A DNA stretch of 64,000 nucleotides from JAIBJN01 sp963775505 (GTDB taxonomy: Bacteria > Actinomycetota > Thermoleophilia > Gaiellales > Gaiellaceae). The position numbers and the translations under genes were made by a program. Within the stretch, counting starts at the first letter, position 1, and each line of letters begins with the position of its first letter. Below the pieces are notes generated by a model that saw only the letters and a program-made list of their open reading frames with translations, made no database searches and had not been told where the DNA came from. This document shows positions 9,440 to 16,569 of this stretch, piece by piece. The stretch spans positions 310,001-374,000 of the forward strand of contig CAVZIL010000001.1 of assembly GCA_963775505.1 (NCBI GenBank), given 5' to 3'.

Positions 9440-9754
9440 ATGAGAGAAGTGATCGTCGGTCCGGTGGAGGAGCTGCCGCCGGGCGAGGTGAAGATCGTCC
9501 GCGACGGGCAGCTGGAGATCGGGGTCTACAACTGCGCCGGCGAGTTCTACGCCATCGAGGACCGCTGCTCCCACGACGACGGGCCGCTCTGCGAGGGCGA
9601 CTTCGAGCCGGCCGAGTGCGTTGCCATCTGTCCGCGGCACGGCTCCCGGTTCGACATCCGCACGGGCCGCGCCCTCACCCTGCCCGCCTACGTGCCCGTG
9701 GACACGTTCGAGGTCAAAGTCGAGGACGGGCTCGTGCGGGTGCTCGTGCCCTAG
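9440..9754 (+). CDS. Rieske-type [2Fe-2S] ferredoxin
   Basis: A 104-residue single-domain Rieske protein. The cluster motifs are CSH at 43-45 and CPRH at 64-67, giving the two Cys/two His ligand set. It resembles the ferredoxin component of non-haem-iron oxygenases or the small nitrite-reductase (NirD-like) family. No oxygenase gene is adjacent, so its redox partner is unknown. It follows sufU by three bases and probably belongs to the same transcript, as a client or accessory electron carrier. Confidence 0.9.
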   Translation: MREVIVGPVEELPPGEVKIVRDGQLEIGVYNCAGEFYAIEDRCSHDDGPLCEGDFEPAECVAICPRHGSRFDIRTGRALTLPAYVPVDTFEVKVEDGLVRVLVP

Positions 9755-9764
9755 ACTCAAGGCC

Positions 9765-10094
9765 ATGTCGTCGCGGGAAGAGCGAGTCGCGCGGAACGAG
9801 GCCCTCTTCCGGGAGGTGAACGAGCGGATCCGTGACGTGAGCGAGAACGGCACGACCGACTCGGAGACCGAGTTCGTGTGCGAGTGCGGCGATCCGGAGT
9901 GCACGAAGCCGGTGCGTCTGACGTTTCGGGAATACGAGGACGTCCGCCGCAATCCGAAGCACTTCGCGATCCTTCCCGGACACGACGTGCCCGACGTCGA
10001 GAAGATCGTGGCGCGCTACGACGGCTTCGCCGTCGTCGAGAAGACGGAGCCGCAGGCCGCTCGCGTCGCCGTGCGGGAAGACCCGAGAAGCTGA
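9765..10094 (+). CDS. Small conserved actinobacterial protein with Cys motif
   Basis: A 109-residue protein with an N-terminal Glu/Arg-rich helix and a central FVCECGDPECTKPVRLT motif, three cysteines in C-x-C-x4-C that could bind zinc. It continues with YEDVRRNPKHFAILPGHDVPDVEKIV. I recognise the overall pattern from uncharacterised actinobacterial proteins but know no function. ATG 9765 is chosen because TAGACT (9752-9757) ends seven bases upstream, as at other apparently leaderless genes here. Confidence 0.75.
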   Translation: MSSREERVARNEALFREVNERIRDVSENGTTDSETEFVCECGDPECTKPVRLTFREYEDVRRNPKHFAILPGHDVPDVEKIVARYDGFAVVEKTEPQAARVAVREDPRS

Positions 10095-10100
10095 AGCTCG

Positions 10101-10664
10101 GTGCTCGACGAGCGAGTCCGGGCAGCGCTCGCCCGCCTCGAGGCGGAGGACGTCCGGCTGCCCGCGGTTCCCGTCAAGCCGGAGGCCGGCCGGTTTCTCT
10201 TCTCGCTCGTGGCTCCGCAGACGGACTGCGCGGTGCTCGAGGTCGGAGCCGGTCGGGGCTCCTCCACGCTCTGGCTCGCCGCGGGCGTTCGCTATCTCGG
10301 CGGCCGCGTGGTCTCTCTGGAGCGGGATCCCGATGTCGCCGCGGACTGGCGGAAGAACGTCGCGGACGCCGGCCTCGACGAGTGGGCGCAGCTGATCGAG
10401 GGCGACGCTCTCGAGATCCTCGAAGCCGCCGAGGACGTCTTCGACGTCGTCTTCCTCGACGGGAAGAAGGACGAGTACGAGCTGTACTTCGACCTGACGA
10501 GGCAGCTGGTCGATCCCGGCGGGCTGATCGTCGCCGACAACGTCCTCTCGCACGAGGAGATCCTGGGGAGCTACAGTCGCGCGCGCCAGGCCGACCCCAC
10601 GCTCGTCAGCGTCACCGTCCCGCTCGGCAGCGGGCTCGAGTTGACGTCCGTGCTCCGTCCCTAG
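10101..10664 (+). CDS. O-methyltransferase, family 3 (catechol O-methyltransferase-like)
   Basis: A 187-residue class I methyltransferase. The SAM-binding motif is VLEVGAGRGSSTLWLA, with the acidic residue after strand 2 in VSLERDPDVA and the metal/catalytic segment FDVVFLDGKKDEYELYF followed by GGLIVADNVL. These are the hallmarks of the YrrM/CCoAOMT-like family, some members of which modify tRNA or catechols; the substrate here is unknown. It starts at GTG 10101, six bases after the preceding gene. Confidence 0.85.
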   Translation: MLDERVRAALARLEAEDVRLPAVPVKPEAGRFLFSLVAPQTDCAVLEVGAGRGSSTLWLAAGVRYLGGRVVSLERDPDVAADWRKNVADAGLDEWAQLIEGDALEILEAAEDVFDVVFLDGKKDEYELYFDLTRQLVDPGGLIVADNVLSHEEILGSYSRARQADPTLVSVTVPLGSGLELTSVLRP

Positions 10665-10729
10665 GGAGAAGGCGGCCGCGATCTGCGCCTCCGTGCAGGT
10701 CGTCCTGGCGGAACGCGTATCATCCCCCT

Positions 10730-10917
10730 TAACCACGGAAAGGGGGTGGTCCGACTTTGATTTCCGACAGTACGGGCAGTGGAGGTAGTCGCAGGTAGGG
10801 GCGTGTCCCCAGGACCTACGGGGAATCGCCTAGCCAGCGTGGGGGACGACCCAGCGCCCCTGCTACTCCAGGCGATCTACCGGAACTCGGGGGCCCTTTC
10901 ACGGGCCCCCGTTCTTT
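10730..10917 (+). ncRNA. Probable stand-alone structured RNA of about 185 nt
   Basis: No coding frame fills 10665-10915. A -10-like TATCAT (10718-10723) would start transcription near 10730, and a strong intrinsic terminator ends at 10917. The interval has several long-range complementarities: ATCGCCT/AGGCGAT around 10827-10877, GTAGG/CCTAC around 10792-10820, GATTTCCG/CGGAACTC (one mismatch) as a closing stem, and GGGTGGTCC/GGACGACCC with one mismatch. It does not match the conserved cores of SRP RNA, RNase P RNA or tmRNA. 6S-like RNA or an unknown regulatory RNA are possible. Confidence 0.5.
10888..10917 (+). terminator. Rho-independent terminator
   Basis: A 9-bp GC-rich stem (CGGGGGCCC pairing GGGCCCCCG) with the six-base loop TTTCAC, followed by TTCTTT. 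It points along the plus strand and closes the preceding RNA or operon; the convergent gene at 10916 ends within it. Confidence 0.85.
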
Positions 10918-11311
10918 ACCCGGGGAAGACGCGGTAGCGCGTGCGGCCGGCCAGGTGGCCGGTGCCGACCGTGCGGAGGAGCTCTTCCCGCGTCACGAGC
11001 TTGTCGATCGGCTCCTCGCCCCAGAGCAGCTCGAACGTGAATTCGCTCCGCAGCTGCTCGAAGAGCCAGGTGAAGGTCTCCGTGAGCCGTTCGACGCCGG
11101 CCGGCGTCAAGGCCAGCGTCACCGAGTCGGGTGCGGCGCCCTCCTCGAGGAGGAGGTGCATGCCGGCCAGCTCGAGCAGCCACGGGCCCTTGCGCCCCGC
11201 CTGCTCGGCCTGCAGGGGCAGGGTGCCGGCACCACGGCTCTCCTCGACGATCCGGTTCGCCTCGTCCTTGTCCAGCTGGTCCGCGGCGACGACGGCGTAG
11301 AGCGGCTCCAT
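10916..11311 (-). CDS. Hypothetical protein
   Basis: A 131-residue protein without recognised motifs. It opens MEPLYAVVAADQLDKDEANRI, has an acidic helical middle (LTPAGVERLTETFTWLFEQL) and ends VGTGHLAGRTRYRVFPG, a plausibly cytosolic alpha/beta protein. ATG 11311 is preferred to GTG 11320 because a minus-strand TATCGT (11319-11324) ends seven bases before it. It lies upstream of nothing obvious and converges on the RNA terminator. Confidence 0.65.
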   Translation of the reverse strand: MEPLYAVVAADQLDKDEANRIVEESRGAGTLPLQAEQAGRKGPWLLELAGMHLLLEEGAAPDSVTLALTPAGVERLTETFTWLFEQLRSEFTFELLWGEEPIDKLVTREELLRTVGTGHLAGRTRYRVFPG

Positions 11312-11336
11312 GGATGGCACGATAGACGCGCAGGCG

Positions 11337-12218
11337 TCAGGCGGCCACCGCGCGCCGCACCTGCTCCTCGACGCCGATCGGCCGGACGCCGTAGGCCTCG
11401 ATCGCAGGCTCCGGGTCGCAGACGTTGTCGCCGAGGTCGAGCATCTCCACGGCCGAGCGGGCGCCGTGGAGCGGGGGCAGGACTTGCCCGACGGTCGCGC
11501 CGGCCTTGAGCAGCGCCGCGGGCATGGTGAAGGCGAGGCGCCGTTTGCCGAGCGTCTTGCGGATCAGGGCGTGCAGGTCGGCCCAGGTGAGCCGGTCGGG
11601 CCCGCCGAGGTCGAACGTCCGGTTGGCCGCCTCCTCCTGCGAGACGGCTCCGACGAAGAACGCCGCCACGTCGTCGATCCAGATGGGCTGCAGGCGATGG
11701 CGGCCGAGGATCGGCGTGACCGGCGAGTAGCGGACGATCCTGATCTGCTGCGGGAGGATGCCGCCGTCGGCTCCGAAGACGAAGCTCGGCCTGAAGATCA
11801 CGTGCTCGAGCCCGGAGTACTTGACCGCCTGCTCCTCCTCCCACTTCGAGTGGTAGTACGGGGTCAGCTCCCGCCCTTCCTCGGTGCCCAGCGCGCTCAT
11901 GAGCACGAGCCGCTTCGCGCCGGCTCCCTTGGCCGCCTCGACGAGGTCGCGGGTTCCCTGCACCATGATCCGCTCGAAGGCGTCGCGGCTCCCGAGCAGG
12001 ATGGCGACCAGGTGGACGACCGTCTCGCAGCCATCGACGGCCCGGCGCAGGCTCTCGGCGTCGGTCATGTCCCCCTGCACGACCTCGCAGCCCCAGGCGC
12101 GCAGCTGGTCCTGCTTCTCGGGCCTGCGGGCCAGGACGCGGACGGGCAGCTCGGCCGCCCTGAGCGCGTGGACGACCTTCGTGCCGACGAAGCCGGTTCC
12201 CCCGGCGACCAGGATCAT
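11337..12218 (-). CDS. NAD(P)-binding SDR/epimerase-like protein (NDUFA9-like)
   Basis: A 293-residue atypical/extended short-chain dehydrogenase. The nucleotide-binding motif VAGGTGFVGTKVVHAL is at residues 3-18, GDMTD marks the adenine pocket, and YYHSKWEEEQ carries a YxxxK-like pair. The layout matches the NDUFA9/atypical SDR group (also annotated NAD(P)H-binding protein). The catalytic role is uncertain because this group often binds the cofactor without strong catalysis. Its start overlaps the dcd stop by four bases (ATGA), so dcd and this gene form an operon. Confidence 0.85.
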   Translation of the reverse strand: MILVAGGTGFVGTKVVHALRAAELPVRVLARRPEKQDQLRAWGCEVVQGDMTDAESLRRAVDGCETVVHLVAILLGSRDAFERIMVQGTRDLVEAAKGAGAKRLVLMSALGTEEGRELTPYYHSKWEEEQAVKYSGLEHVIFRPSFVFGADGGILPQQIRIVRYSPVTPILGRHRLQPIWIDDVAAFFVGAVSQEEAANRTFDLGGPDRLTWADLHALIRKTLGKRRLAFTMPAALLKAGATVGQVLPPLHGARSAVEMLDLGDNVCDPEPAIEAYGVRPIGVEEQVRRAVAA

Positions 12219-12784
12219 TCGCCGGCGAAATTCTTCCAGTAACGGCTGGGCGTCGGCCCGGCCTGGCCCTGGTACTTGGAGCCGAGGCTGCCGGTCCCGT
12301 ACGGGCGCTCGGCCGGCTCGGAGAGTTGCACGAACGAGAGCTGGCCGATCTTCATCCCGTAGTAGATCGTGATCGGCAGGTTGGCGACGTTCGAGAGCTC
12401 CAGGGTGACGTGGCCGTCCCAGCCCGGGTCGATGAAGCCGGCCGTCGAGTGGATGAGGAGCCCGAGGCGGCCGAGCGAGCTCTTGCCCTCGAGGCGCGCC
12501 ACGAGGTCGTCCGGGAGCGTGATCCGCTCGAGCGTCGACCCGAGGACGAACTCGCCGGGGTGGAGGATGAACGCCTCCTCGGTGTCGACCTCGACGAGCT
12601 CGGTCAGCTCCTCCATCTCCTGCTTCACGTCGATGAACGGGTAGCGCGAGTTCCGGAAGACGCGGAAGAGGCGGTCGACGCGCACGTCGACGCTCGACGG
12701 CTGGAGCAGCTCCTCGGCGTACGGGTCGATGCCGATCCGCCCCTCCTCGAGCAGGCGCCGGATCGTACGGTCGGAGAGGACCAT
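12215..12784 (-). CDS. dcd: dCTP deaminase
   Basis: Deaminates dCTP to dUTP (some actinobacterial forms also hydrolyse to dUMP), supplying dTMP synthesis. The 189-residue product starts MVLSDRTIRRLLEEGRIGIDP and carries QPSSVDVRV, the nucleotide-binding GKSSLGRLGL and catalytic HSTAGFIDPGWDGHVTLELSN segments. ATG 12784 fits the family start; longer frames are unsupported. It diverges from gabT with only 28 bases between start codons. Confidence 0.95.
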   Translation of the reverse strand: MVLSDRTIRRLLEEGRIGIDPYAEELLQPSSVDVRVDRLFRVFRNSRYPFIDVKQEMEELTELVEVDTEEAFILHPGEFVLGSTLERITLPDDLVARLEGKSSLGRLGLLIHSTAGFIDPGWDGHVTLELSNVANLPITIYYGMKIGQLSFVQLSEPAERPYGTGSLGSKYQGQAGPTPSRYWKNFAGE

Positions 12785-12812
12785 GGAGACCGCCAATCTA
12801 TAAGCTCCTGCC
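12785..12812. promoter_or_regulatory. Compact divergent promoter dcd/gabT
   Basis: Only 28 bases separate the two start codons. The plus strand has TATAAG (12799-12804) ending eight bases before GTG 12813; the minus strand has an overlapping TATAGATT ending 10-12 bases before ATG 12784. The shared CTATAAG/CTTATAG core means both -10 elements overlap and both transcripts should be leaderless or nearly so. Confidence 0.5.
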
Positions 12813-14096
12813 GTGGCCACGACACGGACAATCGAGCTCAAGACGGACATCCCGGGCCCGCGCAGCGCGGAGATTCTCGCCCGGAAGGAGCGGGTCGTCG
12901 CGGAGCCGCTCTCCATTTACCTCCCCCTCGTCGTCGCGGAGGGGCGCGGGGCGACGCTGACGGACGTCGACGGGAACACCTTCCTCGACTTCGCCGGCGG
13001 CGTCGGCTGCATGAACGTCGGCCATTCGCACCCGCGGGTCGTGGACGCGATCCGCGAGCAGGCCGAGCGCTTCACGCACACGGACTTCACGGTCATCCCG
13101 TACGAGAACTACGTCGGCCTCGCCGAGCGCCTGCTCGACCTGGCCCCGATCTCGGGAGAGAAGCGGGCCGGCTTCTTCAACGCGGGCGCCGAGGCGATCG
13201 AGAACTCGATCAAGTTCGCCCGCGCCTACACGAAGCGCCCGGCGGTGATCGCCTTCGAGGGCGCGTTCCATGGGCGCACGCTCCTCGCGCTCAGCCTCAC
13301 GTCGAAGACGCACCCCTACAAGGCGGGGCTCGGGCCGTTCGCCCCCGAGACCTACCGCCTCCCGTACGACGACCTCGAGGCGCTCGAGTACGCGTTCAAG
13401 ACTCGTGTCGCCGCGGAGGACGTCGCAGCGATCGTCGTCGAGCCGGTGCAGGGGGAGGCGGGCTTCGTCGTGCCGTCGCCCGAGTTCGTGCACGGGCTCA
13501 GGCGGATCTGCGACGAGCACGGCATCGTCCTCGTGGCTGACGAGGTGCAGACGGGCTTCTGCCGCACGGGCAGGACCTTCGCAATCGAGCACTTCGACGT
13601 CGAGCCCGACCTCATCACGGTCGCCAAGTCGATCGCCGCCGGCCTCCCGCTCTCGGGCGTGCTCGGCCGTGCGGAAATCATGGACGCGCCCGATGACGGC
13701 GCCATCGGCGGCACCTACGTGGGCAACCCGGTCGCGATCGCCGCCGCTCACGCGGTGCTCGACGTCATCGCCGAGGAGGGGCTCAACGAGCGCGCCGAGG
13801 CGATCGGCGAGACGCTCCGCTCGCGGATGGAGAGCTGGCGCGACCGCTTCGCCGAGGTCGCCGAGGTGCGCGGTCTCGGCGCGATGCTGGCCATCGCCCT
13901 CGAGCGTGACGGGAAACCAGACCCCGAGCTTGCCTCCGCCGTCGCCGAGGGCGCGGCCCGCCGGGGGCTCCTGCTCCTCAAGGCCGGCATCCACGGCCAT
14001 TGCATCCGCGTGCTCGTCCCCCTCGTGATCGAGGACGCCCAGCTCGACGAGGCGCTCGACGTCTGGGAGGAAGCGCTCACGGAAGCGCTCGGCTAG
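12813..14096 (+). CDS. gabT: 4-aminobutyrate aminotransferase (class III)
   Basis: A 427-residue PLP-dependent class III aminotransferase that converts GABA and 2-oxoglutarate to succinate semialdehyde and glutamate. Motifs are FNAGAEAIENSIKFAR, FEGAFHGRTLLALSLTSK, the cofactor aspartate in VLVADEVQTGFCRTGR, and the lysine in LITVAKSIAAGLPLSGVLG. The motifs match actinobacterial GabT better than ornithine or acetylornithine aminotransferases, though substrate is inferred. GTG start with a -10 element eight bases upstream. Confidence 0.88.
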   Translation: MATTRTIELKTDIPGPRSAEILARKERVVAEPLSIYLPLVVAEGRGATLTDVDGNTFLDFAGGVGCMNVGHSHPRVVDAIREQAERFTHTDFTVIPYENYVGLAERLLDLAPISGEKRAGFFNAGAEAIENSIKFARAYTKRPAVIAFEGAFHGRTLLALSLTSKTHPYKAGLGPFAPETYRLPYDDLEALEYAFKTRVAAEDVAAIVVEPVQGEAGFVVPSPEFVHGLRRICDEHGIVLVADEVQTGFCRTGRTFAIEHFDVEPDLITVAKSIAAGLPLSGVLGRAEIMDAPDDGAIGGTYVGNPVAIAAAHAVLDVIAEEGLNERAEAIGETLRSRMESWRDRFAEVAEVRGLGAMLAIALERDGKPDPELASAVAEGAARRGLLLLKAGIHGHCIRVLVPLVIEDAQLDEALDVWEEALTEALG

Positions 14097-14124
14097 ACCG
14101 CCGGCCTTCTGCGGCAGGAACACT

Positions 14125-15609
14125 ATGGCGGTGCACGTCGGAGAGTTGATCGTCGGGCGCTACGAGCTCGAGGAGCTCGTCGGCGAGGGCGGCATGTCGA
14201 GCGTCTACCGGGCGCATGACACGGTGCTCGAGCGCCGCGTCGCGATCAAGGTCCTGCACGAGCACTTCTCGCGCGATCCCGAGTACGTCGAGCGCTTCCG
14301 CCGCGAGGCGCGGGCGATCGCGCGGCTCGCGCACCCGAACGTCGTCACGGTCATCGACCGCGGCGAGTGGGAAGGCCGCCAGTTCATCGTCTTCGAGCAC
14401 GTCGCGGGCGAGAACCTGAAGGCGGTGATCTCGCGCGAGGGCCCGCTGCCCGTCGACCGGGCGCTCGAGCTCGCCTGCCAGATCGCGCGGGCGCTCGCCT
14501 TCGCGCACGAGCTCGGCATCGTCCACCGCGACGTGAAGCCGCACAACGTCCTCCTGGACGGCAGCGGGACCGCGAAGGTGACCGACTTCGGCATCGCGCG
14601 GGCGCTCGACTCCGACGACGCGCTGACTGCGACCGGCACCGTGCTGGGCACCGGCCAGTACCTCTCGCCGGAGCAGGCCAACGGCGAGCGCGGAGACGAG
14701 CGCTCGGACCAGTACTCGCTGGGCGTCGTCACCTTCGAGCTGCTCACGGGAACCGCGCCGTACTCCGGCGACAATCTCATGGCTGTGGCGATGCGCCACG
14801 TGCGCGACCCGGTGCCGAGCGTCCGAACGCTGCGTCCGGACGTCCCCGAGCGCGTCGACGCGGTCATCGCCAGGGCGATGTCGAAGCGGCCCGAGGACCG
14901 GTTCGACTCCATGGGCGAGCTCGCCGTCGCGCTCGAGTCCTGCCGAGAGCGCGAAGGCGGCCGGGAGGAGCGGCCGGACGAGGACACGGGCGTGATGGGG
15001 CCCCCTCGACCCGCTGCCGCCGCGCCGCCCACGCGGGCTCTGCCCGCGCCTCCGGCGACGACGGTGGCCGCGCCCCGGCGCTCCGGCCTGCGCGTGGCCG
15101 CGATCCTCCTGGTTGCGGCGGTCGTTCTGGTCGGCAACCTGCTCGTGCTCGAGATCGTCTTCGAGGACGGCCTTCCCTGGCTGGACGGCGGCGACCCGAC
15201 GCCGGTGCAGGTCCAGGCGATTGCCGACTTCGATCCGTACGGCGACCTGACCGAGCATCCCGAGTCGGTCGCGGCCGCCACCGACCGCGACACGGCGACC
15301 TTCTGGACGACCGAGGAGTACAGGAGCTTCGACAAGGACGGCGTCGGCGTCATGCTCGACGCGGGGAGCCGCGTCGCTCTCTCCAGCGTCGTGGTCGTCA
15401 CGGACACGCCCGGGTTCACCGCCATGATCCTCGCGGCCAACCAGCGCGAGGACGACTTCGTCGACGTGTCGGGCGAGCAGGAGGTGGGACGGAGGACGAC
15501 CTTCGACGTCGACACGCGCGGCGAGCGCTTCCGCTACTACGTCGTCTGGATCACCGATCCGAACACCCAGGCGCACGTGAACGAGGCGCGCGCCTTCGTG
15601 TCCGGCTAG
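14125..15609 (+). CDS. Receptor-like Ser/Thr protein kinase with discoidin-like exterior
   Basis: A 494-residue Hanks-type kinase. Residues about 12-270 are the kinase domain: GEGGMSSVYRA, VAIKVL lysine, HRDVKPHN catalytic loop and DFGIARA, all intact. A Pro/Ala-rich juxtamembrane linker precedes one membrane helix (about 327-350). The 140-residue exterior (HPESVAAATDRDTATFWTTE, VMLDAGSRVALSSVVVV) resembles a discoidin/F5-8C-like carbohydrate-binding fold as seen on some actinobacterial kinases. It converges tail to tail with ddl, the stop codons overlapping. It probably senses an envelope ligand. Confidence 0.88.
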   Translation: MAVHVGELIVGRYELEELVGEGGMSSVYRAHDTVLERRVAIKVLHEHFSRDPEYVERFRREARAIARLAHPNVVTVIDRGEWEGRQFIVFEHVAGENLKAVISREGPLPVDRALELACQIARALAFAHELGIVHRDVKPHNVLLDGSGTAKVTDFGIARALDSDDALTATGTVLGTGQYLSPEQANGERGDERSDQYSLGVVTFELLTGTAPYSGDNLMAVAMRHVRDPVPSVRTLRPDVPERVDAVIARAMSKRPEDRFDSMGELAVALESCREREGGREERPDEDTGVMGPPRPAAAAPPTRALPAPPATTVAAPRRSGLRVAAILLVAAVVLVGNLLVLEIVFEDGLPWLDGGDPTPVQVQAIADFDPYGDLTEHPESVAAATDRDTATFWTTEEYRSFDKDGVGVMLDAGSRVALSSVVVVTDTPGFTAMILAANQREDDFVDVSGEQEVGRRTTFDVDTRGERFRYYVVWITDPNTQAHVNEARAFVSG

Positions 15610-16532
15610 TAGCGCAGTCGGGCGCGCCGCTCGCGCCGCTCGAGCGCGAGCTCGACGAGACGGTCGAGGAGCTCGGCGTAGGAGATCCCGGAGGCTTCGA
15701 AGAGCTTCGCGTAGACGCTCGTCGCCGTGAAGCCCGGGATCGTGTTCAGCTCGTTCACGACGACCTCGCCGTCGGGCCGCACGAAGCAGTCCACGCGGGC
15801 CATGCCCTCGCAGTCGGAGGCGACGAAGGCGGCCACCGCGAGCTCCTGCACGCGGGCGGTCGCCTCGGCGGAGACTCGCGGCGGGACGACGAGCTCCATC
15901 CCGCCCTCGGCGTACTTCGCCTCGTAGTCGTACCAGTCGCTGGCCAGCGGCACGATCTCGCCCGGCACCGACGCGACCGGGTCGGCGTTGCCGAGGACGC
16001 TGCACTCGACCTCGACGCCGTCCAGGAGCTCCTCCAGGAGGATCTTCTCGTCGTGGGCGAACGCCAGCTCCAGCGCCCCGGGGAGCTCCTCCTCCGACCC
16101 GACCATGCTGATGCCGACGCTCGAGCCGAGGCGTGCGGGCTTGACGACGCACGGGAACCCGAACGGGCTCGGCGCGGTCTCTCCGGCCCGCAACGTCAGG
16201 CTCCTGGCCACGGGGATTCCCTTGTCGCGCATCACCGCCTTGAAGAGGTCCTTGTCCATGGCGAGCGCCGAGCCGGCGACGCCCGCGCCGACGTAGGCGA
16301 CCTCGGCGAGCTCCAGGAGGCCCTGGACGGATCCGTCCTCGCCGAACGGCCCGTGCAGCACCGGGAAGACGACGTCGAAATGCGCGGCCTCCTCCGGGTC
16401 GAGAAGCCAGGGGCCTTCGCGGGGGATGTCGATCGCGACGACCTCGTAGCGGTCGGGATCGAGCCCTTCGATTACGGAGCGGGCCGACTCGAGGGAGATC
16501 TCGTGCTCGCTGGAGCGCCCTCCCCGCAGCAC
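15606..16532 (-). CDS. ddl: D-alanine--D-alanine ligase
   Basis: ATP-grasp ligase that makes D-Ala-D-Ala for peptidoglycan. Motifs are LRGGRSSEHEISLESA at the N-terminus, LHGPFGEDGSVQGLLE, the ATP-grasp CVVKPARLGSSVGIS and catalytic RVDCFVRPDGEVVVNELNTIPGFT. The coordinate given starts at GTG 16532, but the conserved LRVAVLRGGRSSEHE begins four codons earlier at CTG 16544, so the real start may be that CTG or another non-ATG codon behind the GGGGAGGG at about 16557-16564. It is last in the pknB-cluster operon. Confidence 0.93.
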   Translation of the reverse strand: MLRGGRSSEHEISLESARSVIEGLDPDRYEVVAIDIPREGPWLLDPEEAAHFDVVFPVLHGPFGEDGSVQGLLELAEVAYVGAGVAGSALAMDKDLFKAVMRDKGIPVARSLTLRAGETAPSPFGFPCVVKPARLGSSVGISMVGSEEELPGALELAFAHDEKILLEELLDGVEVECSVLGNADPVASVPGEIVPLASDWYDYEAKYAEGGMELVVPPRVSAEATARVQELAVAAFVASDCEGMARVDCFVRPDGEVVVNELNTIPGFTATSVYAKLFEASGISYAELLDRLVELALERRERRARLRY

Positions 16533-16569
16533 CGCTACGCGCAGCCTGGCGATGCGCCCTCCCCGGTCA

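Noticed and set aside
10770..10800. Possible cobalamin riboswitch on the minus strand (CCACTGCCC resembles a B12 box)
   Set aside because: The preceding base and the other conserved cobalamin blocks are absent, and the neighbouring gene is not B12-related.
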